In this document: positions 50,165 to 58,372 of the stretch, in pieces
Layout of the letters: the number at the start of each line of letters is the position of its first letter
How positions within the stretch are numbered: position 1 is the first letter of the stretch
From: Nocardia asteroides
GTDB lineage: Bacteria > Actinomycetota > Actinomycetes > Mycobacteriales > Mycobacteriaceae
Reading direction: 5' to 3'
NCBI RefSeq assembly: GCF_021183625.1
Contig: NZ_CP089214.1
Coordinates: 4,836,001-4,900,000 of the forward strand
Length of the DNA: 64,000 nt
The notes under the pieces: model-generated
What the model saw: the letters and a program-made list of their open reading frames with translations, nothing else
Databases searched by the model: none
What the model was told of the DNA's origin: nothing
Made by a program: the position numbers and the translations under genes

Positions 50165-51123
50165 CGGCCCTCCTCATCTGGTTCGATACCCCCCAAGGGT
50201 ACAGCAACCACCGGCTCGGCCGCCCGGTTCGCGACCGCGAGACCGGCCACCACCAGCACCGATCCGACCAGCTGCACCGGCGTCACCGCCTCGCCGAGCA
50301 ACAGCCAGGAGAGCCCGACCGCGAAGAGCACCTCGCTCAACAGCACCAGCGACATCAGCGTGGCGCCGAGCCGGGCGGCGCCCGCGACCCCGCACAGGTA
50401 GGCGAGCACCGTGCTCACCAGGACGAGCAGGGTGAGCGCGAGCGGCACCGGCAGCTCCCGGTGGTCCATGAGCGCGGTGCCCGCGCCGACGACCAGCGGC
50501 AGCGCCCCGATTCCGGCGAGCAGCCAGGTGGTCAGCGCCGCGACGGTGAGCCCGGAGCCGAGCAGCGCGACCGGGCTGAGCCGCGCCGTACTGCGCTCGG
50601 AGAGCAGGAAGAAGACCGCGTTGCCGATCATCGAGAGCCCGGCCCAGGCCAGCCCGGCCGGATCCGGGCTGCCCGCGCCGAAGACCTGGACCACCAGCGC
50701 GGCACCGGCCAGCGTCACCGCCGCGCCGGCCAGCGTTCCGGTGCTCGGCCGCCTGCGCCCGACCACCCAGTGCCAGGCGATCACCACCACCGGCGCCAGG
50801 AACTGGATCATCAATGTCACAGCTACCTGCAGCGTTGCCAGCGAGAGGAAGAACGACGCCTGCACCCCGGCCACCCCGATGGCGCCGAACGGAACGACGG
50901 TGCGCAGCTCGCGGCGGCCCGCCCACAGCCCCCGCGGGTCGGCGAAGACCGCGAGCAGCAGCATGACCGCGGCGGCCCCGGTGAGCCGCACCGCGAGCAC
51001 CGCCCCCGCCGACCAGCCCGCGCCGAGCACCGCCTTCACCAGCGGCCCGGAGGCCGCGAAGGCCAGTCCGGAGGCCACCGTCAACCACACGCCGAGCGCT
51101 GCCCGCGACATCACAGCGCCCAT
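50161..51123 (-). CDS. EamA/DMT-family transporter
   Basis: 320 residues from MGAVMSRAALGVWLTVASGL, with GGAGGG about seven bases upstream; the frame is open to 51171. Ten hydrophobic segments in two EamA repeats are visible (for example AAAVMLLLAVF, VAVTLMIQFLAPVVVIAWHW; second repeat LPLALTLLVLVSTVLAYLCG). Such drug/metabolite transporters export amino acids or other metabolites; the substrate is unknown. Its stop overlaps csoR, so the two are co-transcribed, possibly with an extra internal promoter for csoR. It is divergent from mtnP. Confidence 0.85.
   Translation of the reverse strand: MGAVMSRAALGVWLTVASGLAFAASGPLVKAVLGAGWSAGAVLAVRLTGAAAVMLLLAVFADPRGLWAGRRELRTVVPFGAIGVAGVQASFFLSLATLQVAVTLMIQFLAPVVVIAWHWVVGRRRPSTGTLAGAAVTLAGAALVVQVFGAGSPDPAGLAWAGLSMIGNAVFFLLSERSTARLSPVALLGSGLTVAALTTWLLAGIGALPLVVGAGTALMDHRELPVPLALTLLVLVSTVLAYLCGVAGAARLGATLMSLVLLSEVLFAVGLSWLLLGEAVTPVQLVGSVLVVAGLAVANRAAEPVVAVPLGGIEPDEEGR
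50187..50201 (-). promoter_or_regulatory. Candidate CsoR operator
   Basis: TACCC, CCCAA, GGGTA form an inverted repeat of the GC-rich TACCC/GGGTA type known for actinobacterial CsoR operators. It lies 23-37 bases upstream of the csoR start, inside the 3' end of the EamA gene. An internal promoter controlled by CsoR itself is inferred. Confidence 0.45.
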
Positions 51124-51218
51124 CCTGCCGCCCTCCGCGCTCGCCCGACCGGTCGGATGTGATTCACCCATCCGGCCCCGCCCGCCCGCGCCGCGCCGCC
51201 GCCACGGAGAATCGAGCC

Positions 51219-52028
51219 ATGACTTCGGACCGCAGGCCCGCCCTCGCCGTCATCGGTGGCAGCGGGTTCTACGACTTCTTCGACGGCGCCGCCGAGCAGC
51301 TCGAGGTGCAGACCCCCTACGGCGCGCCGAGCGCGCCGATCGCGGTCGGCGAGGTGGCCGGCAGGCCGGTCGCCTTCCTGCCGCGGCACGGCGCGAAGCA
51401 CGAGTTCGCGCCGCACACCCTGCCGTACCGGGCCAACCTCTGGGCGCTGCGTGCGCTCGGCGTGCGCCGGATCTTCGCGCCCTGCGCGGTGGGCAGCCTG
51501 CGCGCCGACTGGGGGCCGGGCACCGTCGTGGTGCCGGACCAGCTGGTCGACCGCACCTCCGGCCGCGAGCAGACCTACTTCGACGGCGGCGGCGTGCACG
51601 TCTCGTTCGCCGACCCGTACTGCGACGAGCTGCGCGGTGCCGCGGCGAAGTCCGAGGTGGCGGGGTTGCCGCTGCGGTCGGGCGGCACCGTGGTCGTGGT
51701 GCAGGGCGCCCGCTTCTCCACCCGCGCCGAGAGCCGCTGGTTCGCCGCGCAGGGCTGGGACCTGGTCAATATGACCGGCTACCCGGAAGCGGTGCTCGCC
51801 CGCGAACTGGAGATGTGCTACGCCGCGGTGGCCCTGGTGACCGACCTGGACGCCGGGCTGGCAGAGGGCGACGGCGTGCACGCGGTCGACGTCTTCGCCG
51901 AGTTCGAGCGGAACCTGGTGCCGTTCAAGGAGCTCGTCCGGCGCGCGGTTGCCGCCACCGATGGCACCGATACCTGCCCCCGCTGCCGGGCGCACGACGG
52001 TGTCACGCTCCCCTTCGAGCTGCCGTGA
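51219..52028 (+). CDS. mtnP: S-methyl-5'-thioadenosine phosphorylase (or related purine phosphorylase)
   Basis: 269 residues. AVIGGSGFYDFFDGAAEQLE is the family start, FLPRHGAKHEFAPHTLPYRA holds phosphate-binding and substrate residues, and NMTGYPEAVLARELEMCYAA is the MTAP/MTIP purine-site motif. The enzyme splits methylthioadenosine with phosphate to methylthioribose-1-phosphate plus adenine, in methionine salvage. Some members prefer methylthioinosine or other 6-oxopurine nucleosides, and the T-G-Y-P wording does not settle this. Its stop overlaps the next start (GTGA 52025). Confidence 0.85.
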   Translation: MTSDRRPALAVIGGSGFYDFFDGAAEQLEVQTPYGAPSAPIAVGEVAGRPVAFLPRHGAKHEFAPHTLPYRANLWALRALGVRRIFAPCAVGSLRADWGPGTVVVPDQLVDRTSGREQTYFDGGGVHVSFADPYCDELRGAAAKSEVAGLPLRSGGTVVVVQGARFSTRAESRWFAAQGWDLVNMTGYPEAVLARELEMCYAAVALVTDLDAGLAEGDGVHAVDVFAEFERNLVPFKELVRRAVAATDGTDTCPRCRAHDGVTLPFELP

Positions 52029-52612
52029 GCGGCGTGCACAGACTCGGGCGGGCGCAGTCGCCGCTGCGGCTCGAGGTGATCGTCGGCAGTGTCCGGGCCG
52101 GTCGGTTCGCGCCGACCGTGGCGGACTGGTTCCTGCGCACGGTCCGGGCGAACCCCGATTTCGACACCGGGACGCTGGATCTCGCCGAGTTCCCGCTGCC
52201 GCAGGATCTCTCCGAGAACGACGCGGTGCGGCTCTTCCGGAGCAGGCTGGTCGCCGCCGATGCCTTCGTGCTGGTCACCTCCGAGTACAACCACGGCTAC
52301 CCGGCCGCGCTCAAGAACGCGATCGACAGCGCCAAGCACGAGTGGCGCGGCAAGCCGGTCGGCTTCGTCTCCTACGGCGGCGTCTCCGGCGGCCTGCGCG
52401 CGGTCGAGCAGCTGCGCCAGGTGGTGGCCGAGGTACACATGGTCTCGGTTCGCGAGTCGGTGAGCTTCCACCGGGTCAGGGGGCAGTTCGGCGCCGAGGG
52501 CGAGACCGCCGACGGCGCCGCGATCGACGGCGCGGGCCGGATGCTGCGGCAGCTGAGCTGGTGGGGCCGGGCCCTGCGCACCGCGCGGGATGCCGACCCG
52601 TATCCCGGCTGA
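52025..52612 (+). CDS. NAD(P)H-dependent FMN reductase (flavodoxin fold)
   Basis: 195 residues, GTG start overlapping the mtnP stop. LEVIVGSVRAGRFAPTVADW is the FMN-phosphate-binding start, VLVTSEYNHGYPAALKNAID the second flavin motif, and VGFVSYGGVSGGLRAVEQLR the third. These enzymes reduce FMN or small quinone/azo compounds in the cytosol. A link to methionine salvage is not known, and the pairing may only be positional. It converges with eccE, leaving three bases between the stops. Confidence 0.85.
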   Translation: MSGVHRLGRAQSPLRLEVIVGSVRAGRFAPTVADWFLRTVRANPDFDTGTLDLAEFPLPQDLSENDAVRLFRSRLVAADAFVLVTSEYNHGYPAALKNAIDSAKHEWRGKPVGFVSYGGVSGGLRAVEQLRQVVAEVHMVSVRESVSFHRVRGQFGAEGETADGAAIDGAGRMLRQLSWWGRALRTARDADPYPG

Positions 52613-52615
52613 GCG

Positions 52616-54259
52616 CTACTGGTTCGCCATGGCGCGGCGGCCGCGCGGCTGCCCGATGTAGGTCGACTCGCGCGGGATGGAGACCAGCGTCAGGTGCGCC
52701 TGCGCGGACCCGGTGCGCAGGATGACGTGGTTGCCGATCGCGCCCGGCTGCTGCAGCGAGAGGTCCGGCCTGGTGGCGGGCCAGGCCGACGGGTCGCCGG
52801 TGACGTAGATGGTGGTGACGCCGGCGTGCGGGGGCGGGGCGAGCACGCCGTCCACCACCGCCGCCGTGAAATCGGCGTCCGACTGGTGCGTCTCGACCGC
52901 GATCCCGAGCCGCTCCGGGTTGCCGATCGTGGTCACCAGGTTCTCCCAGGCGTGCGGGCGGTCGGTGCGGATCAGGATGCGCTCGCCGACCGCGAGCGCG
53001 CGGAACACCAGCTGCTGCGCCAGGTACAGCTCGCCGGCCAGGTAGACGGTGGAGATGCCGCTGCCGATGAGCCGCATGGCGACACCGTTGCCCTCCTCGT
53101 CCGAGCCGATCAGCTGCCCGCAGCCGGAGGAGGGCAGGTGCAGCGCGCCGAGCACCTCGATCGGGTACTCCGCCATCGGCACCGTCTCGTCCACGCCGGG
53201 GACGGCCAGCGGGAGGTGCGCGAGCAGCGCGTCCCGGTGCCTGCCGTGCATCGAGACCATGCCGGAGAGCTTGGGCCGCTCCGGAAGTTCGCGGGCGGAG
53301 AGCCGCCAGGCCGCGCCGATGCTCACCGACTCGGCATTGCTGCCCGGCCGCAGCCGGACCGCGACCGTCGTGCCGCGCGACGGCGCCACCCAGAGCTGGG
53401 CGAGCAGGTCGGAGCCGAGCCGTCGCGGGTCGACCGCGGTGCCGATGTTCACCACGTTGCCGATCTCGGCGTAGCGCCAGCGGTGGGCCAGCTCGCGCGG
53501 GTCGAAGCCGCCGGTCACCTGGAGCACGGCGGCGCGGATCTCGGATGCGGTGAGGATGCGGGCCGCGCAGTCCGCGTCCTCCAGCGCGCGCACGATGCGC
53601 TGGGTCGCGATGGTGACGGCGCGCGCGGCGCCGCCGTTGCCGCCGCCGCGGCGCTCGGCCGCGCCCGGACAGCGCACCGCGTCGAAGGCGATGGCCAGCC
53701 AGACCGCCCGGTGCGCGGTCGCGGGCAGCGGCCCGAGCAGCGATTCGTAGATCGCGCCCGCCGGGGTGCCGGAGCGGCTGCGGTGACCGTGGCTGATGAT
53801 GTCGATCCCGCTGAGCAGGATGTCGTGCTGGTTCAGGCACTGCGCGAGCTCGGGCAGCGGCAGCAGGTGCGAGGCGTGCACGGTGGTGCGGGCGATCCGG
53901 GTGAGCCCGCCGAGCGGGGGCAGCACCTCGACCACCGTCACCACCCGGCTGCCGTCCCAGTACAGCCCGTGCGAGCGGCCGTCCGGGCCGCGGAAGTCGA
54001 CGGTGTCGCCGAGCTCGTAGCCGCGCCGGGTGAAGTACCCCCACGCGGTCGAGATCCAGTCCAGCACGGTGTGTTTGGCGACGGGGATCAGCGGGATCGC
54101 GGCCGCGGCGATGACGATGCCGAGCGCGGGCAGCCCCCCGAGCCCGACGGTCAGCGCGATCAATCCGGCCCCCAGCCCGATGATCTGCGCGACCAGCAGA
54201 TTCTGCAGTGATATCCGTCCGAGCAACGGGCGTGGGCCCGCGCCGACAGGTTCGGCCAT
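52616..54259 (-). CDS. eccE: ESX-4-type membrane component EccE
   Basis: 547 residues from MAEPVGAGPRPLLG; GGGGGA precedes the ATG. Two N-terminal transmembrane segments (LLVAQIIGLGAGLIALTVGL and GGLPALGIVIAAAAIPLIPV) are followed by a soluble domain with CLNQHDILLSGIDIISHGHR and CGQLIGSDEEGNGVAMRLIG, the same motifs as EccE at 27237. M. tuberculosis ESX-4 lacks EccE, while several other actinobacterial ESX-4 loci keep it. It is divergent from eccB, like the first locus, so this pair is an old conserved unit. Confidence 0.85.
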   Translation of the reverse strand: MAEPVGAGPRPLLGRISLQNLLVAQIIGLGAGLIALTVGLGGLPALGIVIAAAAIPLIPVAKHTVLDWISTAWGYFTRRGYELGDTVDFRGPDGRSHGLYWDGSRVVTVVEVLPPLGGLTRIARTTVHASHLLPLPELAQCLNQHDILLSGIDIISHGHRSRSGTPAGAIYESLLGPLPATAHRAVWLAIAFDAVRCPGAAERRGGGNGGAARAVTIATQRIVRALEDADCAARILTASEIRAAVLQVTGGFDPRELAHRWRYAEIGNVVNIGTAVDPRRLGSDLLAQLWVAPSRGTTVAVRLRPGSNAESVSIGAAWRLSARELPERPKLSGMVSMHGRHRDALLAHLPLAVPGVDETVPMAEYPIEVLGALHLPSSGCGQLIGSDEEGNGVAMRLIGSGISTVYLAGELYLAQQLVFRALAVGERILIRTDRPHAWENLVTTIGNPERLGIAVETHQSDADFTAAVVDGVLAPPPHAGVTTIYVTGDPSAWPATRPDLSLQQPGAIGNHVILRTGSAQAHLTLVSIPRESTYIGQPRGRRAMANQ

Positions 54260-54322
54260 CGTCGTCCCCCATGCAACACCGGTGTCGGCCGTTTCCGCTG
54301 GCCGAACTGAAAAGCAGTCTCC

Positions 54323-54333
54323 GCGAACTGTAC
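54323..54333 (+). promoter_or_regulatory. Motif GCGAACTGTAC upstream of ESX-4 eccB
   Basis: This 11-base sequence recurs exactly at 59941-59951 upstream of the ESX-4 eccC. In both, a GT dinucleotide follows 16 bases after GAACT. It may be an ECF-sigma-type -35 element or a regulator site for the locus. The eccB start is 40 bases downstream. Confidence 0.35.
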
Positions 54334-54372
54334 TGTGTTGCGCGGGTAGGAGCACCGTTCGGGGGAGGAACC

Positions 54373-55845
54373 ATGCCATCGAAACCGACCACCCGCTGGC
54401 AGGTGAGCGGGTACCGCTTCCTGGTCCGGCGGATGGAGCACGCGCTGGTCCGGCGCGACGTTCGCATGCTGCACGATCCGATGAAATCGCAGTCACGGGC
54501 GTACGCCGTCGGGCTGGTGCTCGCGCTCGTGGTGCTGGCCGGTTGCGGGGTGCTCGCGCTGCTGCGCCCGCAGGACAAGATCGGCAGCAACACCATCCTG
54601 ATCGGCAAGGAGTCCGGCGGGGTCTACGTCGTCATCGGCGACACCGTGCACCCGGCGCTGAACCTGGCCTCGGCCCGGCTGGCCGCGGGGGAGGCGGCCA
54701 AGCCCGCCATCGTCAAGGAGTCCGAGCTCGGCAAGAAGCCGCGCGGGCAGCTCATCGGAATTCCCGGGGCGCCCGCCGCGCTGCTCTTCGACAAGAAGGG
54801 CGCGGGGCGCGCGTGGACCGTCTGCGACCAGCTGAAGATGGACGGCGGCAGTGATCTCAGCACCTCGGTGCTGGTCGGCGACCCGGATACCGGGGCCAAG
54901 GCGGATGTGCTCCCCGGTGAGCGGGCGCTGCTGGTGCAGGGGCGGGACTCGGCGTATCTGATCTATGACACGAAGCGGGCACGGGTGGATATGAGCTCGC
55001 GGGCCGTCACCGACGCGCTCGGGATCACGGGGGTCACGCCGCGGCCCGTGAGCGACGGGCTGCTGAACGCGGTGCCCGAGGTGCTGCCGCTGGTCGCGCC
55101 GCGAATCGACGGTGTGGGTGAGGCTCCCGGCTATTCGATGGACGGCCATCGGATCGGGGACGTCGTCCAGCTCTCGACCACCGACGAGTACTACGTCGTC
55201 CTGCGCGACGGCCTGCAGGGGATCTCGGCGCTCACCGCCGACATCATCCGCAACTCGACCCCCGGCGCCGGTGACGCGACGATCCCGCAGAGCATGCGCA
55301 CCGGCGTCGGCGTGTCCAAGGCGCTCCAGGTCGATGACTACCCGCGCACCGCCCCGACGCTGGTGCAGCCCAAGGACCGCCCGGTCAGCTGCCTGACCTG
55401 GCGTCCCATCGCCGCCGCCGCGGACAACGGGGACGGCGCCCGCCGCGCCGAACTCGAGGTGCTCACCGGCGTCGACCTGCCGCTGCCCGACGACGCCCGC
55501 ACCGTCCCGCTGGCCAAGGCCGACGGCTCCGGGCCGAACGCCGACGCCGTCTACCTGAAGCCGAGCACCGGCGCCTACGTGCAGAGCACCGGCATCGACC
55601 CGGACAGCAGCCGCAGGGACAGCCTGTTCTACGTCGGCGACACCGGCGTCAGGTACGGCATCAAGAACGCGGAGGCCGCCAAGGCGCTCGGCATGGAGAA
55701 CGTGCCCGCCGAGCCCGCGCCCTGGCCGATCGTCGGGCTGCTCGCCGCCGGGCCGAGCCTGGGCCGGGAAGAGGCGATGGTCGCCCACGACGGTGTCGCC
55801 CCCGACCCCGCGCCCGCCGACCAGCCGGTGGCCGCCGCCCGCTGA
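54373..55845 (+). CDS. eccB: ESX-4-type membrane component EccB
   Basis: 490 residues. MPSKPTTRWQVSGYRFLVRR is the conserved opening, with RRDVRMLHDPMKSQ, one transmembrane helix (YAVGLVLALVVLAGCGVLAL), then the extracytoplasmic repeats (LNLASARLA, GIPGAP) and cysteines (VCDQ, SCLTW). It is clearly homologous to eccB at 29171. GGGGGAGGAA precedes the ATG. In M. tuberculosis eccB4 is the first ESX-4 gene after truA on the same strand, and the position here agrees. Confidence 0.9.
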   Translation: MPSKPTTRWQVSGYRFLVRRMEHALVRRDVRMLHDPMKSQSRAYAVGLVLALVVLAGCGVLALLRPQDKIGSNTILIGKESGGVYVVIGDTVHPALNLASARLAAGEAAKPAIVKESELGKKPRGQLIGIPGAPAALLFDKKGAGRAWTVCDQLKMDGGSDLSTSVLVGDPDTGAKADVLPGERALLVQGRDSAYLIYDTKRARVDMSSRAVTDALGITGVTPRPVSDGLLNAVPEVLPLVAPRIDGVGEAPGYSMDGHRIGDVVQLSTTDEYYVVLRDGLQGISALTADIIRNSTPGAGDATIPQSMRTGVGVSKALQVDDYPRTAPTLVQPKDRPVSCLTWRPIAAAADNGDGARRAELEVLTGVDLPLPDDARTVPLAKADGSGPNADAVYLKPSTGAYVQSTGIDPDSSRRDSLFYVGDTGVRYGIKNAEAAKALGMENVPAEPAPWPIVGLLAAGPSLGREEAMVAHDGVAPDPAPADQPVAAAR

Positions 55846-55883
55846 CGCGGCTCCGCGTCGTCGGCCGGTCGCTGATCCGGCGG

Positions 55884-55957
55884 GACGATGGCCCGGGCGG
55901 GACGATGGCCCGGGCGGGACGATGGCCCGGCCGGACGATGGCCCGGCCGGACGATGG
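55884..55957 (+). repeat. Minisatellite of 16-17 bp units
   Basis: About 4.5 tandem copies of GACGATGGCCCGGGCGG, the later ones reading CCGGCCGG and one base shorter. They lie in the 155-base gap between eccB (stop 55845) and the convergent channel gene. No reading frame or promoter is evident; the repeat may fold as a termination structure. Confidence 0.8.
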
Positions 55958-56000
55958 AGATGGGCCGATTACTTCGGCCTCCGCGCTCGGGCCGCGGGTG

Positions 56001-56873
56001 TCAGCCGGCCGGGGCCGGGTCCGCGTCGGCGAGCCGGTCGCCTGTCGGGCTTACCGCGCCTAACGGGCCGACCGCGCCTGCCGGGTCCACCGCACCTGCC
56101 GGGCCCACCGCACCTGCCGGGCCGGGCGGCCCGTTCGCCCCGGCCGGATCCCGGCGCAACTCCGCCACCTCGGCGCGCAGCGAGCGGACCTCGGTGAGCA
56201 GCGTCCCGATCTGCCGCTCCGTCTCGTCGGCACTCGCCTCGACCGCCTTGAGCTGGTCGAACACCCAGCTGGTCGTGGTGCCGATGGCGAAGCTGATCAG
56301 CCCGATGCCGAAGGTCATCAGGATCAGCGCGACCAGCCTGCCCTCCGCCGTCACCGGGTAGTAGTCGCCGTAGCCGACCGTCGTCACGGTGACCGCGGCC
56401 CACCACAGCGCGTCCCCGTAGTTCTGCACCTTGGCATCCGGCCCGCCGTACTCGGCGTCGAAGAAGGCCAGGCTGCACAGCAGGATCACCAGCACCGAGC
56501 TGGTGCCGACGTAGATGGAGAGCCGGAAGCGGGTGAGCCGCGCCCGGTTCAGCGTGCCGAGCATGAGCAGCGCCGCGCGCACCAGCCGCAGCGGCCGGAA
56601 CGGCGGGACCAGCACGATCAGCAGATCCAGCGGGTGCGTGCGCAGGAACTGCCAGCGGTTCCTGGAGAGCACGACGCGGATGACGAAGTCGGCGGCGAAG
56701 GCCGCCCAGATCACCAGGTCGACCCGGGCCAGCCAGGTGTCGAGGTGCGGCGAGGCGCCGGTGTCGAGCACATACCAGGCGTAGGTGCCGAGGAAGAGCA
56801 CGGCGAGCAGCAGCATCGGCACGTTGGTCGCGCGCTCCCAAGCCTCCCGGCGGCTCGGCATCGCAGTCGTCAT
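56001..56873 (-). CDS. Voltage-gated-type potassium channel with collagen-like tail
   Basis: 290 residues. Four S1-S4-like segments are followed by S5, a pore helix and the selectivity filter TTVGYGD (residues 164-170), then S6 (LVALILMTFGIGLISFAIGT). S4 is short (FRPLRLVRAALLM) with few arginines, so voltage sensing may be weak. After S6 come a coiled coil (ETERQIGTLLTEVRSLRAEV) and a Gly/Pro tail of GPAGAVGPAGAV units. The tail is collagen-like with a six-residue period. It is inserted between eccB and mycP of the ESX-4 locus, where M. tuberculosis has no such gene. Confidence 0.85.
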   Translation of the reverse strand: MTTAMPSRREAWERATNVPMLLLAVLFLGTYAWYVLDTGASPHLDTWLARVDLVIWAAFAADFVIRVVLSRNRWQFLRTHPLDLLIVLVPPFRPLRLVRAALLMLGTLNRARLTRFRLSIYVGTSSVLVILLCSLAFFDAEYGGPDAKVQNYGDALWWAAVTVTTVGYGDYYPVTAEGRLVALILMTFGIGLISFAIGTTTSWVFDQLKAVEASADETERQIGTLLTEVRSLRAEVAELRRDPAGANGPPGPAGAVGPAGAVDPAGAVGPLGAVSPTGDRLADADPAPAG

Positions 56874-56965
56874 GGCGGTACCCGGTTCGATCGGACGTGG
56901 TCACCGTATGTTTCGCGGTGCCGAGCGCCGACGCTACACGGAACTGCCCCCGCGCACCCGGTGGT

Positions 56966-58372
56966 TCAGGTCGCGTCCTCGTGCACGCCGAAGCGGCGGC
57001 GGATCGGGAAGGAGGCCAAATAGCCGAGCACACCCGCGGCCACGATCACCGCGGTGCCGATCAGCGCGACGTTCCGCGCGGTGTCGTCCGGGTCGGACGC
57101 GGGCGCGGGGACCGCCAGCTGGACGCTCACCGCCGCGCTCGGGATCTTGGCGGGCAGCGCCGCGGGCACCTCGTTGGTGAGCGCCGCGACCGGGTCGACG
57201 GCGCCGTACCCGACGTAGGGGTTCCAGCCCTCTGCCGGGGCGTGCGCGGTGGCCTGGATCCGCCGGATCACCTCGGCGCTGCTCAGCTCCGGGAAGCGGG
57301 CGCGCACCAGCGCGGCCACCCCGGAGACGTACGGCGCGGCGAAGCTGGTTCCGCTGTAGGCGGTGTACTGGCCCTGGTTGGTGTACTTGCCGTTGGAGGT
57401 GCCGCCCGCGCGGGCGTCGAGCGAGACCACGTTCTCACCGGGCGCCGCCACCCCGACCCACGGGCCGGGCACGGTGAACGACGACGGCGCGCCCGCGGCA
57501 TCGATCGAGCCGACCGAGAGCACGTACTGGTCGAACCAGGCGGGCGCGACGAAGGAGGTGACCCGGGTCCACGGGTCGGCGCCGGGGTTGAGCGGGTCGA
57601 GCCCGGGGTTGCCCGACTTGCAGGCGTCGGTGTTGCCCGCCGAGGTCACGATCACCGCGTCGCGCTCCAGCGCGGCGTAGCGCACGGCGGCGCCGAGCGC
57701 GGCGAACTCGCGGCTCTCCGGCTTCTCGGTGGGGCAGGCCACCAGCGAGATGTTGATGACGGTGGCGCCCGAGTCCGCCGCCCTGCGCACCGCCGAGGCC
57801 AGGGCGGAGACCTTGCCGTAGCCGTCCGGCATGTCGTCCGGGCCCTTGTTCCGGCCCGCGCCCTCCTCCTGGTAGAGCGCGCTGGTCTGTCTGATGCTGA
57901 GCAGCTGGGCCTCCGGCGCCACCCCCGAGAAGCCCTGGTTCGGCAGTTGGGTGGCGCCGATGATGCCCGCGACGACGGTGCCGTGCGCGTCGCAGTCCTC
58001 GCTGCCGTTGCCGCCCGCGGCGACGAAATCGCCGAGCGGGGTCAGGTTGGGCAGCCGGGGGTGCGGCGAGACGCCGGTGTCGATCACCGCGACCACCTGG
58101 CCCGCGCCGCGCGAGAACTGCCAGGCCCGATCCAGGTCGAGCGCGCGCTGGGTCGGCGGGACGGAGGGGCCGTCCCCGCCCTGCTGGGTGCTGTAGCAGG
58201 CGGCGTTCCCCGGCCGCTCGGTCTTGCCGGGCGGCGCGGCGGGATCTCCGGCGGGCAGCGCCCCCGGGTCCACGATCGGCGGCCGGTTGTCGGCCAGTGC
58301 CGGTCCGGCGGAGAGCCCGGCGGCTACCGCCAGAACCGCGACAAGTGCCGCGAGCCGTCGCACGCCACTCAC
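56966..58372 (-). CDS. mycP: ESX-4-type mycosin protease
   Basis: 468 residues from GTG 58372, overlapping the eccD stop. A signal peptide (LAALVAVLAVAAGLSAGPAL) precedes the subtilisin domain with Asp98 (VIDTG), His130 (DAHGT) and Ser343 (GTSFAAP), and a C-terminal membrane helix (NVALIGTAVIVAAGVLGYLA). The same architecture as MycP at 34176, with ACYS and DCDAH cysteines for the family disulfide. In M. tuberculosis mycP4 and eccD4 run opposite to truA, as here. Confidence 0.93.
   Translation of the reverse strand: MSGVRRLAALVAVLAVAAGLSAGPALADNRPPIVDPGALPAGDPAAPPGKTERPGNAACYSTQQGGDGPSVPPTQRALDLDRAWQFSRGAGQVVAVIDTGVSPHPRLPNLTPLGDFVAAGGNGSEDCDAHGTVVAGIIGATQLPNQGFSGVAPEAQLLSIRQTSALYQEEGAGRNKGPDDMPDGYGKVSALASAVRRAADSGATVINISLVACPTEKPESREFAALGAAVRYAALERDAVIVTSAGNTDACKSGNPGLDPLNPGADPWTRVTSFVAPAWFDQYVLSVGSIDAAGAPSSFTVPGPWVGVAAPGENVVSLDARAGGTSNGKYTNQGQYTAYSGTSFAAPYVSGVAALVRARFPELSSAEVIRRIQATAHAPAEGWNPYVGYGAVDPVAALTNEVPAALPAKIPSAAVSVQLAVPAPASDPDDTARNVALIGTAVIVAAGVLGYLASFPIRRRFGVHEDAT

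Noticed and set aside
50411..52025. N-terminal extension of the FMN reductase frame back to 50411
   Set aside because: That part overlaps the EamA and mtnP genes and looks like a shadow; the real gene starts at GTG 52025 overlapping the mtnP stop.
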